From the NCBI RefSeq assembly GCF_021130785.1, contig NC_060213.1:130524001-130588000 (forward strand): a DNA stretch of 64,000 nt. Direction: 5' to 3'. This DNA is from Homalodisca vitripennis. Taxonomy: Eukaryota; Arthropoda; Insecta; Hemiptera; Cicadellidae. A program made the position numbers and the translations under genes. This document shows, in pieces, positions 46,081 to 59,100 of this stretch; within the stretch, counting starts at the first letter, position 1, and every line of letters starts with the position of its first letter. Under the pieces are notes generated by a model that saw nothing but the letters and a program-made list of their open reading frames with translations, did no database searches and was not told the DNA's origin.

Positions 46081-46350
46081 GTGTCGATGGCCAAGTGGTC
46101 TAAGACGTCAGACTTTCGATCTGAGGTTTTGATAGCGCAGGTTCAAATTCTGTTGGTGACCGTAGCACTTTTTTATCAATTCCATCAACCTGTGTACTGT
46201 ATCGACTCTCCCCCTTATTCTGTTTGATAAGATCCTCGAAAAAGCCATGAACATGAGGATGGACAGAATAAGGCTTAAAAGGGGATTGTCCTATCCTTGT
46301 GTGTGTGTACAGAAATTGACTCATACAAAGACATCTGTGACTTGGAGGCA
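46081..46350 (+). mobile_element. tRNA-derived SINE (candidate)
   Basis: The first 80 bp read like a type II tRNA (Leu/Ser-like): an A box TGGCCAAGTGGTCTAAGA and a B box GGTTCAAATTC with suitable spacing. The stems pair poorly, so it is not a working tRNA. A non-tRNA body follows (ATCAATTCCATCAACC ... GACAGAATAAGGCTTAAA ... CAAAGACATCTGTGACTT), the layout of a SINE with an internal Pol III promoter. The 3' border is an estimate. Confidence 0.65.
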
Positions 46351-46489
46351 AAAGTTTGAACATCAAAATCTGGAAAAGAACAAAACATTCAATATCAAAC
46401 CAAATGAAGCTAGAAGTTAATTTAATTGTTTAAATGGTGTACTTGATTAATATTATGAAATCACAATATACAATTATATGGCAATGTTA

Positions 46490-46603
46490 CTAAGGTTACA
46501 AAGCGGTGTTACTAAAAGATGAGTGGTAAAATAACAAAAAGTTCACCTAGGAGTTAATCAAGGTTGTGTGTTGTTACCACTAATTTTCCTTATCCTGCTA
46601 GAC
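46490..46603 (+). pseudogene. LINE reverse transcriptase scrap
   Basis: The frame GVNQGCVLLPLIFLILLD (about 46550-46603) is the conserved R-QGCVLSPLLF-LD motif of RTE/R1-type reverse transcriptases. It is cut off directly by the hAT terminus at 46604. Confidence 0.6.
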
Positions 46604-47460
46604 CAGAGGTTCTCAAAGTCAAGCGAATCACTGACCGCCACCTAAAAATCTAGTCTTCGAGGACCCCTAACCCACATAAAACCCAATTATGCTAATTATT
46701 CTTAGTTTTGTCCATACAATTGTATATAAATATATAGTTTTTATTAATTTGATTTAAATTTGAATAACAGATCACTATCGATGGAAGGAAAGCATTTGTT
46801 TCTTTAATTTTATAATGTCTGTCTATTTTTTACCACTTACACCAGTCACTGCCGAAAGTGGTTTCAAACATAACATGAGCTCACATGCCATTTTTCACTC
46901 GCTTTGTGACAAAGTGGGTAAATCTTTGTCAATGAGTGTAAGTGTTGCTTTTAAAGGCTCATGGAGGAACACGAACCTCTTCAGCATTAAGAAGGTGGAG
47001 TTCCATCTTGTCAAAACATCCTGGACTAACTTCTTGAGTACATTACTCGTTTCATTATTCTGTTTTTGGTAGGTCAAGAGCTTTCTGTTGCTCTTGTGTT
47101 TCTTTTAAAATATGATATTATTTTCCTGATATTTTCTATTAGTACTGCAATGTTACCATTCTCCTTAAGTCCACTCTTAACAACTAAATTTAGGCTATGT
47201 GCAAAACAATCCAAGTGTTTCCAGCTTAAGTTGTCTTTTATAGCCGTTGTCACATTACTGGCATTGTCAGACACTACTAGTATTATTTTTTCTCCGATAT
47301 TGCAAATATTTGAGACATCTCTCAGTGCATCTGACACATTCACAGAGGTGTGATTTCAAGTTCCTTTGCCCCACCCTGTACAACATTGTTCAGATCAAAA
47401 TGTTGTATGCTTTCTTTTTGTATGAAATATTGTGTGTTAAGGATGGTCTTTGATGATTAA
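46604..47460 (-). mobile_element. hAT transposon fragment
   Basis: The terminus CAGAGGTTCTCAAAGTC at 46604 is a classic hAT-type end. On the - strand, 47343-46895 encodes hAT transposase pieces: IILVVSDNASNVTTAIKD, LSWKHLDCFAHSLNLVVKSG, and, after a frameshift, LVQDVLTRWNSTFLMLKR. These are the conserved D-NA, C-AH-LNL and TRWNST blocks. The other terminus was not found; the upstream limit is an estimate. A frameshift and stops make it non-functional. Confidence 0.85.
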
Positions 47461-47544
47461 ATGTTTGTGTCTAAGTAATTTTTCAAAACCATAATTTATG
47501 AAAACAATATATGCAATATATGAAAACTCACCAGTAATAAATTC

Positions 47545-48261
47545 TTATTGGGTCCAGCCAGCCTGAGTGGGTGGGGGAGCCGTGGGCATGTCTGGTTTTG
47601 GCAAAAGAGGAGTGAGACAATTGGAGGAAGATTCTGCTGAAGGATTTGAGGCGTTTAATGCAGCTTGTGGCAAAGGCATGGAAGGGCTAACGGAAGATTG
47701 CAGCAATGGCATTGAAGGATCAGAGGTAGGCTGTGGCATAGGCATTGGGGGATTGAAAGAAGGCATTTGGAGAGGTTCAGATGGGTTCTGTGGTAAGGGC
47801 ATAGGTTGTGGCATTGGCATAGAAGGATTGAAAGGCGGTTGTGCTGTTGGCATAGAAGGATTGAAAGGCGGTTGTGCTGTTGGCATCGAAGGATTGAAAG
47901 GCGGTTGTGCTATTGGCATAGAAGGATTGAAAGGCGGTTGTGCCATCGGCATAGTGGAATTGAATGGTGGTTGTGCTGTTGGCATAGAAGGATTGAAAGG
48001 CGGTTGTGCTATTGGCATAGAAGGATTGAAAGGCGGTTGTGCCATCGGCATAGTGGAATTGAATGGTGGTTGTGCTGTCGGCATAGAAGGATTGAAGGGT
48101 GGTTGTATCATAGGCATGGTAGGACTGTAGGATTGTTGTAAGGGCACAGAGGAATCTACAGGAGGAAGTGCTCCTCCAGCCTGGTACAGTGGCACGCTAC
48201 CCAGAAACACAGGCACCTCATCGGTCAGATCGGCATGGCAGCTACCTGTTTCTGCTATCAC
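47545..48261 (-). CDS. arrestin-domain protein exon 6 (tail)
   Basis: 238 codons plus TAA. It ends the arrestin C domain (VIAETGSCHADLTDEVPVFL) and then encodes the repeat tail; it finishes AGWTQ. The opposite strand is also open here (up to 187 codons) only because the repeat length is a multiple of three. Confidence 0.9.
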   Translation of the reverse strand: MIAETGSCHADLTDEVPVFLGSVPLYQAGGALPPVDSSVPLQQSYSPTMPMIQPPFNPSMPTAQPPFNSTMPMAQPPFNPSMPIAQPPFNPSMPTAQPPFNSTMPMAQPPFNPSMPIAQPPFNPSMPTAQPPFNPSMPTAQPPFNPSMPMPQPMPLPQNPSEPLQMPSFNPPMPMPQPTSDPSMPLLQSSVSPSMPLPQAALNASNPSAESSSNCLTPLLPKPDMPTAPPPTQAGWTQ

Positions 48262-51200
48262 CTGATAAACCGCACAACACAATTTTTGACTGATAAGAAC
48301 CAATTCATATTGCACGAACTACATTATTACCAACATTTAAATTTAAATTATTAATATACTGCATCTGCTTTAAAAGTCAATTTTAGGAAGTTGAAAACAT
48401 CAAGCAGATTACAATCAACTCACTTTACAACTAAATTGTCTGGAACCTGTTTTCCATTGTAGATCCATTCAAAACTTTGTCATAATTTATTATAGTGATG
48501 TCTATTATAACAATACGCTAATCTTCAGATCTCTAGAATCTGTAGGCCTATTGAAGCATTCACAATCTATGTATGAGCTTTGGCATCTGGCAGCTCTCTG
48601 TCTTTGGAAGATTGTGGTCCCTGAGTGCTTTCAGCCACTAGGAGCTTCTGGTCTTTATAAGGTAAAGGCTTTTGGGAGCTTCTGGCCCCTAGGAGCTTTT
48701 GGCTTGCAGAACCTCAAAGCTGCTTGCAACTCCCATCCTCTGAGAGCGTTTGGATTCTTCCATCTTCCTTACCTTTGGAAACTCTCAGCCCTTGAGAAAT
48801 GTTAGTCTGTACGTGCCTCCAACCTCTGAGAGCCTTTGGAGTCCAAGAACTCCCAGCTCTGACATTTGGAAGTTCCCTGCCCCTGAATGCTCTCAGTTCC
48901 CAGACTCTAGTAACTTCTAGTTTATGGCATTTTTGCCCTGGACCTTTGCTTGTTTGGAAGAAAACAATCAAGTGTTAACATTTATTCCATAGAGAACATT
49001 CATGCCACTTCTGATTCAAATCCATCAACCCACAAGACATATTAAAATAATTGTTTATAAGACAGTTTTTATTCTAGAGCTCTACCCTCTTGTCTGAGAG
49101 GATGTTAAAATAACATCCTGGGTTAATATTTATTAGAAAGAATGTCCATGCTGATTCAGTTAAAATCCATCTAATGTCAAAGTGTCTTTAACTGTTGGGT
49201 AAAAATAGCCTTTTAGATCAGGGAACTTCCTACCTAAGATGTTTAGTGTAATTATTTATAGAATGGTCTTAAAACTACTGCTCCATCCATAGACAGCCTT
49301 TTCTCACAAAAAGGTGAAAAACTCATTAAAAATTTATCACATAAAACATTTATGCCAATTTTGGTTAAAATACATCTAAACGACACAGATCTGTTGTAGT
49401 AGTTTTGTAGAAACTGTTTTTGTCTGGATCTTCCTTGGCTATCCTTTGTTATTCTTTGGTCTCAAAGAATATGGTAACATTGACTAAAATCCATACAACA
49501 ATGTGTCTAATGTAATAATTGTTTATTCAGTCATTTTCATTGAATAGTATTGTACTTTTTTTTCTATCTGCCTATATTCGTTATGTTCAGGCTTTAACCT
49601 TTCCCAATGTGATTTTTTTCACCAGTTTTCCCTCTCAATTTGTATTTATATTAGCATATTTTCAATGAAAACCCAATTTTTAGCAAACTAGTGGTTGTAC
49701 ATTATATTTTTAATTTATTGTATTAAGTTATAACAATATGATACTTATATTCACAAGTTTTGTATTTTAACATGGTATGATATCTTTCAAAATATCCTGC
49801 AGGTTGATGCCTAGACATTTTATATTAGGTTTCATAGACCTGCTGCAATACACTAACACCTAGTTTGAGTTGTATTTCCCTCACAATTCGTATATTTGAT
49901 ACAATGTTGGATGACATCATTGAATGGAACAGCAAAAATCACTATGTCAGACGCTGTCGAGGTGTGAGGGTTAAAATATTGACACCCAAGTTGTGTAATT
50001 GAGTATCGCTAATTATCTTTCAGCTGAACACTACATACTGAAGAACACTTACCATGAAAACGTAGTCACAAGTGATGATGGAACACCGTTGCAGGTTGAA
50101 TACAGGCACCACAGGCACTGAGAATTGTTGAGTGAATGTCTTTGAGTCATTGCTGTTGACGCCACCCAGTGAAATTTCAACCAGGTCCTCATAGTCTGTC
50201 TTCGTTCTGTACTCAGGCACATTAGCCTTACATTCTATAATCTAAACACATGAAGCAACTGATCAGCACAACAGCCTACAAGGCAATTAATACTTTCAGC
50301 TCTAACTGTTAGAAGCAGAGGAGTATTTTAGGGGTGAGTTAGAGTTGTAGATGTATATGAGAAACAACATAGAGCTGAGTCTTGTCCCCTGCAAGACACC
50401 ATATCAGTTATATATATTTTATATATACAGGGTGATTCGGTTAGTGTTACCCGGCACTTTCTGAGCTGATTGTACTATAAAAAATAAAGAAAAAAGTTCA
50501 TATAAACATGGGTCCGGAAATGCTTCCTTACTGGGTTATGGCCAATTGAAGATTTCACCAAAAAATTGTGTGCAGAGGTCAAATGATGATTTGCCCGCGT
50601 GTTTATGAAGAGATATTTATAGGCGAATGCAACTTTTTCTAACGGATTTTTATATGAGAAATTGAATAAAAGTTCATCTCATAGCTGTATCTCATTTAGT
50701 TTTTTTTGTTATAACTACAAAAAAAACAGAAATAAAATAATTTTTGAAAACACTTTTTTAAGGTTTTAACGGACAATTATTTTGTTAAATAGGCATTGAA
50801 GACCCACATTTTTACAAAGAAACTTGCAGAAAATTTAATTCTGAATAAAAATTATGTGCCTCACGGCTATTAACAGCGAAGTATTAGTTTCTGGAATTTA
50901 ATTTTACAACAAACATTCTACCAAGCAAGAAATACGTATTTAGTAAATAAACACCGTAATGTAATGATATAAGGTACACAAATAATTGATTAGCATACAA
51001 TTTTTAAATACGATTTTAATAGATTTATGCTCAACTAAAAAACAATAATACTATTACTTTTTAGGACTATCCAAATGGTTACATCATGTAACCTACATAT
51101 CTTTGTCACGTTAGCTTTACAGAAGGTAAATTATGTTTTTTATAAGTTGGTATCACAAATCAGCTGTTCAACAATACACTGCAATTATTTATTGAGGAAT

Positions 51201-53049
51201 CCAAATTATTTGTTACCAATTCTGTACTAGTTTAATGAGAGTGCAATTTAATACAATTAATTTACTACTCGTTTGTTAGTGAAGTGTATTTTAAAGTAAC
51301 TTACTATCACAATTGCAATGCCTTTGTTATTTACAACGGGAAGAATATGCCGACATGGTATTTGTCTTAGGCGTTTTGTGACGGAAATGCCAACCGCTGC
51401 TACTGCAGAATACCGAAGACGATTTCCTAATCGCAGAGTTTCCAAACCCAAAAAAAACGATCAGTGGATCATTTCGTACCCTAAGAGTAACAGGTAAACT
51501 TCCTAGTATTAATAATTATCGGGATCGCCCTGCCCAGAATAATGTAGATAATGGAAGAGGCTATAATCATGGCTACTGAACGTAGTCCTGGTGTCAGTAC
51601 ACGGCGTCTTTCTAGGCGATTCGCAGTGTCTCAGTCTGAAGTATGGAGAACTTTGCGCAAAAAAATAGCATGTTCCCTTACCAATAAACAACAAGTTCAA
51701 AGTATTCAACCAACAGATCCTCCTCTTCGATTGGAATTTTGCAACTGGTTAATTAGAAACCGTCAACATCATAAAACCATTTTATTCACTGATGAAGCTC
51801 AATTTACCCGAGATGGCGTCAACCAACCTTCACAATGAACACATTTGGGCAGAGGGAAATCCACATAAGTACAATCGTGCGCAACTTTCAACACGGATTT
51901 AGTGTAAATGTATGGTGTGGACTCATTCATGATTGATTTAATAGGACCATTCATTCTCCGAGGACATCTAAATTCCCGCATGTACCTAGAATTCCTTACA
52001 GAACAACTACCACTATTATTAGAAAATGTTCCATTAGCAGCAAGGTGCAATATTATTTTATCAACATGATGGTGCCCCTGCCCCACTTTTCCCATAATGT
52101 AACAATGCCACTTAAACGAGCAATTTCCCGGGCGATGGATTGGTCGCGGTGTGGATACCACACACTTGGCCACCAAGATCACCAGATCTAACTCCATTCT
52201 AGATTTCTGTATTTATGTGGTTGGATGAAGAACCTGGTGTACCCAGGAAAAAGTAAATACACGTGAAGAGTTAATAAATCGAATTGAAGATGCCCGCCGC
52301 ACAAATCAAAAACAATCGTGCAGCGTTGCGGAGGATAACTCGATCAATCAGAAAGCGAGCTGCTAAGTGTATTGAAGTACAAGGACTGATTTTTGAACAC
52401 CTGTTATGAAAGTGGTACGTAGTATTATAAGCTTTAGATGAAAAACAATAATTTATTTAAAAACTTAATTTAAATTGCATCCTAATAAATCTTATGTGTA
52501 GGCTACTCTATGTCATTAAAATGCGGTTTTTCCTTTGCTTTGGAATTTCTTGCTTGGTAGAATGATTGTTGTAAAAATTAAATTCCAGAAACTAAATACT
52601 TCGCTGTTAATAGCCGTGGGGCACATAATTTTATTCAGAATTAAATTTTCTGCAAGTTTCTTTGTAAAAAATGTGGGTCTTCAATGCCTATGTAAACAAA
52701 ATAATTGTCCGTTTTTTAAACCTTAAAAAAGTGTTTTCAAAATTATTTTATTTCTGTTTTTGTAGTAATAACAAAAAAACTAAATGAGATACAGCTATGA
52801 GAAGAACTTTATTCAATTTCTCATCTAAAAATCCGTTAGAAAAAGTTGCATTCGCCTATAAATATCTCTTCATAAACACGCGGCAAATCATCATTTTGAC
52901 CTCCTGCACACAATTTTTTGGGTGAAATCTTCAATTGGCCATAACCCAGTAAGGAAGCATTTCCGGACCCGTGTTTATATGAACTTTTTTCTTTATTTTT
53001 TATAGTACAATCAGCTCAGAAAGTGCCGGTAACACTAACCGAATTCACC

Positions 53050-53105
<56 letters not shown>

Positions 53106-56100
53106 TCAATCAAAACAGAAAAATGGAACATAAAAATTTTCTATATTTTGTTTAAACAAGACATTTTCAAAAGATATAGGTAAATAGTTAAACATTATAA
53201 ATAAACGTTATAAATTTAATTTGTAGTTAAATGTGTAATTTTATAAAATAAAACAAATTAAAATTGTAAAGGATAATTTATATCTACAAATATCCATACC
53301 TTAAATTTAGACCACCTGGATGTTTAGTTTGTAGTACCCTCTGTTGTGATATTTTTAAATAATTCATTTTAAGTTTATGGGGGTTCTAAACTTTGTTAAT
53401 ACTTTGTAAAGAAAAGCATTCATAGAATTTTTTGTCATGCTCCATTGCATGGGCCGAAATGGGATTGGATTTAATTTTAAGGTTTGTAACGTGTATTTTT
53501 GTTCATTCTAATGTGTAATGGAGTTATGGTCCGACCAACGTAGTCTTTCAGACAGTCTTTACATGACAATTGGTAAATGACATTGCTGGATTCAAAAGTC
53601 ATTTTACCAATTATCGCATAATTTCTTTTTGTTGTGCTACTACAGAAATCTTTTTAATTTATTATTAAATTACACGTTTTTACATTATTAATATATATAT
53701 ATATATATATAATTCATTTGTTTTACTGAACTTTCTGAGCTCTTCAAACTTGAAACACTATAACTTTATACTGTATGTACATTTTTCTAAAAATATCAGT
53801 CACACATTGTATGTAAGACTAGATAGCACAAACACTGACTAACCAACCTTCTGTAACTTTATGACAACATTGTCCACATCCACGTCACTCGCGTTGTCCA
53901 CCTCCAGGATCACAGGGATGTTCTGGCCTGGCACATATCCAGCATGTGGCAAGTTCAGGACCATCGTTAGAGGGCCCGAGCGACACCAAAGGCAGCAGAA
54001 CGTCTTTTCCACTTCTTGTTTTACTGGCAACTAAAACATATCCAGGGGAGAAATCAATACAATGTACCGACTTTATTAAATTCCAACAATAATGACAGAG
54101 GTATTAGGCTCCTTTTTACTGAAAGTAAGAAGTCGAGAGGAACCTAATATTACAATTAGGTTATATTTGAAGACAAGAGATAATTGAATTTAACTCAACA
54201 GATCTTGTGAGTTCAGTGCAGGCAGTGGACTTGATGGTGCTACAGGGGTCAAGGATAGAACAGCTTATTCCAATGTCTGCATTGTTGAAACACATATGTT
54301 GTCTACCTTTCTTCTGTCTCGTAGTTGTGTCCAACCAATTCCTCTCCTTGTTTCTAAATCCCTCCTTTATTAATTTCCAGTTGATAAATGTTTTTGCTGT
54401 GAGGAGTTTTCGTCCTACAACCGTAAGTCTTTAAGATGTCACCTTGCCTTTATTTCTTATTTCATTTCAATCTTTACCTACATGATTTTGTTTTAATAAA
54501 GTTGTTAAATTTTAAATTAAAATTAGTAGGCCGTAATGAAATTATCTAGTTAAAAATATATTTATTTAATCCAGATTTAGAGCTTTGTCAGAGTATGTCC
54601 AGTAATTTGAGAAGTTTGAAAGCGACAAAACTCATGCCGTGTGTTATCTCCGTGGGTTAGTCTAAGCTGCCATTTTCGATGACATACATCATTATTTGCC
54701 CATTTGCTGTCTCTGGATAGCAAAAGGTAAGTTTACTAATAAAGATTAGCCTTTACGTTCTGGGGCAATGCATACGCATTTTCCATGGCAATCAATGTAT
54801 TAAGAAATATGTTTTTAAAGAAAAAGAATAAAAGTAATTAATATTTTATAAGTTATTATTTTTGGTAAACAAAGCTTGAATGTGGTAAATGAACTGATTT
54901 GAGAGAAATAAATTTTAATTTAGGCTTGAAGGACCAGCACCTTTTAGATTGTTGCAGACGTTAAGAATCAACTATATGTTATATAAATTGAATAATTTCA
55001 CAGCGAGAAAGGATGAATGTTTATTGTAAAATATAGTATCTTGTATCACAATTATCCCAACAAGGATGGGGAAAGGGTCTACAGTAAATTGAGTCTGTCT
55101 GGCTCAGCAATCACTTGTAGAAAGTCGGACAGAACAAGAATCTAGAAGCGAAGATGCCGAAATTGTTATTTCTTAAATCCAACAGCCACGGAAGCCGCAC
55201 CAAAATGATCTTGTTGAGGGGGAACAACATAAGCAGGTACTAATAGTACCACAAGAGAGAGGAAAAACAATTAATTATGGCGATTTAATAGATTAAATTG
55301 AATACAATGCATTTTGGCTGAGAGAGGAAGTCGACTGACTGTATTATGTACAGGGCGGAAACAAGTTGGCCAATTCAATGGCACCAACTGCACAGCAAGT
55401 AATGCCATTTTCTCTTTATCTTACTTATATACATAAAACTGAGATTTCACTACTTGTACAGTACAGCATTTTATATAAAATTATAACTTAAATACTAAAT
55501 ATTGGGTCTGCATTAGGAAGTAGTCAAGTTAGAAATTTTTGCACTCATGCGAATAGCCGCCATTTTGTAAACTTTTTATTGCGTTAGATTGGCTAAAGAT
55601 TTCATGCAAGAGCTATGTGCAAATAGAGTCTTTGTACTAAGTTTAGTGTGGATACATCCACTTGCATTTGCGGATGATGTTGCAATTATAGCGAAGAGTA
55701 AAGAAGAGCTGAAAGTGCTGGTCGCAAAACTCCTAAACCATACACAAAAAGTTGGTTTAAGGATAAATGAAGAGAAAACCAAAATAATGGAGTGTGGGAG
55801 AACAACCCAAATAAACAATGAAAATAATATAGAAATAGAAGGGCACAAATTTGAAAAAGTAAACAACTTCACTTATTTGGGAGTAATGCTGACGAATAAT
55901 AATGAAGAAGACATGGAAATACAACAAAGGATAAATGCAGCACACAGAAGTTTATCAGCATGCCACAAGCTATTAAGCTCTCGACTACTATCACACAAAA
56001 CCAAACTCCTTATATATAAAACCATTATAAGACCAGTTCTGTGATATGGCTCAGAAAACTGGGTGTTAAGTAAAAAAACAGAAAAACGTTTGATAGTATT

Positions 56101-59100
56101 TGAGAACAAATTATTGAGAAAAATCTATGGGCCAACCCTTGAAGATGGAGAGTGGAGGATAAAACATAATGTAGAGTTGAGGCAACTATATATGGACCCA
56201 GACATAGTGGCCGAGGTGAGAAGTAAGAGAATGGGATGGGCTGGCCATTTACTAAGGAAGGAGGACAACTCCTTAGTCAAGAACGTCCTTGTAAACAATC
56301 CGGAGGGCAGAAGACCACCAGGAAGGCCCAAGTTGAGATGGCGAGACCAGATCAGAAGAGACATAAGAAAACTGGGAAGAAGGGAAGAAGAGGCAATGGA
56401 TAGAGAGATCTGGAGGCAGTGTGTTGGCGAGGCGAAGTACCACCTTGGGTACCAAGAGCCACGGCAGTAAGTAAGTAAGTACATCCAAAATTATGATTAT
56501 GTTCACAAGCCTGCTTTACATTATAACCACACGTACATATGTGAACACACACACACACATATATATATTTGGAATATGGTGGTTTTGGATTCTGAGGGCT
56601 GTGATCGAAGAAAACGCTCAAAATCTCCAAGAAATTCTATCATGAAGGTGATAGCAATAGGCAGATTTCTATGAAATCTAAAATGATGCATTTGCAATGA
56701 TTTGTATGAAAATTCACTCATAATGGTATATTGATCCAAATACAAACTTGATTTAGAAGACAGTGAATTTTGCTGACACAAATTGGTATAAGTGGTTAAA
56801 CAGATGAATATAACAAACCTTAGTTTGTAGTACAGGAATAATTGTCTGTTGAGCATTGAATGTGAGCCATTAATTTTTATTGTACTCATAATTAAAATTA
56901 AATACAAACACAATTCCATGTACGCAAATCATTTGAAAAGAGAGAACGACTAATTTTCAAAAGCGTTATTGAAGAGCAAGACTAGGTTATTTCATGACAT
57001 GCTTGTGAGATTTTAAATAGACTGAATCGCTAGACCTTAGCTTCTGCGATGTTGTTGAGATCAACATTAGTCATTATGCTGAATGTTGTCTCCACCGTGT
57101 CATCAATTTCCCAGGGAATATCAACCACACCTTTAACTGAATATTGAATATCGCCATATTCACTCTCAAAAGATGAAGGCAGTACAGGCGGCAAAGTCGT
57201 GGTGAACGGATGCTCATACTCTCCTGGCAGAAGCTCCATTTCACCTGGAGAATCAATTTGTTCTAAATTAGATACGTAAATTGAATTTATGGTAGACATG
57301 GTATGTAAATAAATACATTGTACCATTTCAGGTGAATTCTTTACCATCATTGTAATGAAATGTTATTTCTAACTAGCTGTTTCCCGTGGCTTCACACGGT
57401 TTTTATAAGCTTTGCCCGTATATGAACACTTCTGGTTCAAGTGAATTATATTTCCAACACTAATGTAGAGTTTACCTTGTTGCCACGATCAAGAAAATGT
57501 GTCAAAAGTGTATGTTTATAGCCATTGTACACATACATGTACTTTATTATAAAATGGTCTAACGCTCAAGCTTTAAGTTCAAGCAGAAATTTATTTTAAA
57601 GACAAATATACATCAAAACTTTGCACCTTCAGTGTTTGGCTGTTTAATACATGTAACTTAATTGTGCACCTGACTACACAATGAGAATACCTCTTCACCT
57701 AAATTCATTGTATTTTTTAGTTTTGTTGTCTCTGATGTTGAAATGTGTTTATTTTGAGCTTCAATTGCGGAAGTCTGAAACCACAACTTCTCCTTAATCC
57801 GTACACTGCCTGTTTGAAGGCGGGAGTCTTTACTTTATGCTGGAAAATAGCAAGTCTTCTGCTGGTGAACAAAGGGAAGTCCACACATTGGTAGCCGTCA
57901 TCTTATCTACCTCAAGATGTGGCTGTGTACGCCTGATAAGGTGATGGAAAAGTTGATAAACCCATAGTTAAAAAAATTAGCTACTAGAGATCTCTTTGAA
58001 AACTTACTGGTTGTTAACCCTTTTAGTGCTATAGCGTCTACGACGTAGACGCTAGCACTTTTCGACATAAACACAGCGTCTACGACATATTTTTGTATAT
58101 ATTAGTTCAGTTTATGCAAGTTACTGGCTGCAAACGATGACAGTTTATCCAAAAGCCATAGAGTAACGATATTTGTATATTTAATTGCCGACGAACAGCT
58201 GTTTTACGTCATTGATGTGAAATAAAAAGGTCAGTTCGGATGTTTATGTTGTGACCGAACTGACGCTGTGCTTTGTTTAATCTGTTTTATCTTATTTTAT
58301 CCATTAAATTGTGTTATAATCGTGAAATACTACTTCATTAGTATTCCAAATCATTGCATTACTTCATTTTTCATTTGTGTTTTCCGTGTGTATTATATTT
58401 TACTAAGTTACATTCTCTAATAAGAACATTGCAAGTTATGATGAGTTACTTCACCTTTTTTTTTATAGTTTTATTACTGAATAAAACAATTATTTAGATA
58501 AAAAAAGTGTTAACTGTTTACTGTTTATTTATCTTCAATACAAAAAAACAGTAATAAGATATGACCTCAAATAAGGAAATAGTAAGGAATTTACTAAAAC
58601 TCTGCATTTATACACTAAAATGCTTAGCACTCTTGGGTATGGCAATGCGCCAGACCCCTTAGCACTAAAAGGGTTAAGACCACTTAACTCTCAGTATCAT
58701 CACTGATAAGGTTGAAACAATGGCACACATAGGATTAACACATAGGGTCTTTTACATGGCACATCAGCTGGTATTGTTTGTCACGTTAAAACATAAAAAT
58801 GCGTTCAACTTAGTGAGGCATGTTAACAGTGTTAGAGCAGACTTTTATGGTAACCTGCTATCCTCTCACATTATTCAGAGATAATCAAAAGGCTTGTCAA
58901 TTGCTGTACGAGACAAACTAGCCTACAAGTACGGACCAGGAGAATAACTTCTAGGGTTGATTTTTGGCTGACCTTTGAAATTGTCTGCTCCACCTGGGTG
59001 GTGCTTTTGTTGTGGTGGAGATTGCTGCAAGCACGACTTAAGCTAAACACTGCAAGTGTATCTCCACTCTCCAGGTGGAGATGTTCAGAATGGAAGCCAC

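Larger units (their letters stand above)
48262..50052 (-). other. intron 5 of arrestin-domain gene
   Basis: It holds a minisatellite (48560-48930) and a short TTAA-flanked MITE (49598-49970); the rest is unremarkable. Confidence 0.7.

Noticed and set aside
46081..46160. Functional tRNA gene
   Set aside because: A and B boxes are present but the acceptor and arm stems pair poorly and a SINE-like body follows.
47567..48141. Long open frames (187 and 111 codons) on the + strand opposite the arrestin tail
   Set aside because: The 33-bp repeat is a multiple of three, so an open frame in one unit is open in all; the peptides are simple repeats and the - strand frame continues a conserved domain.
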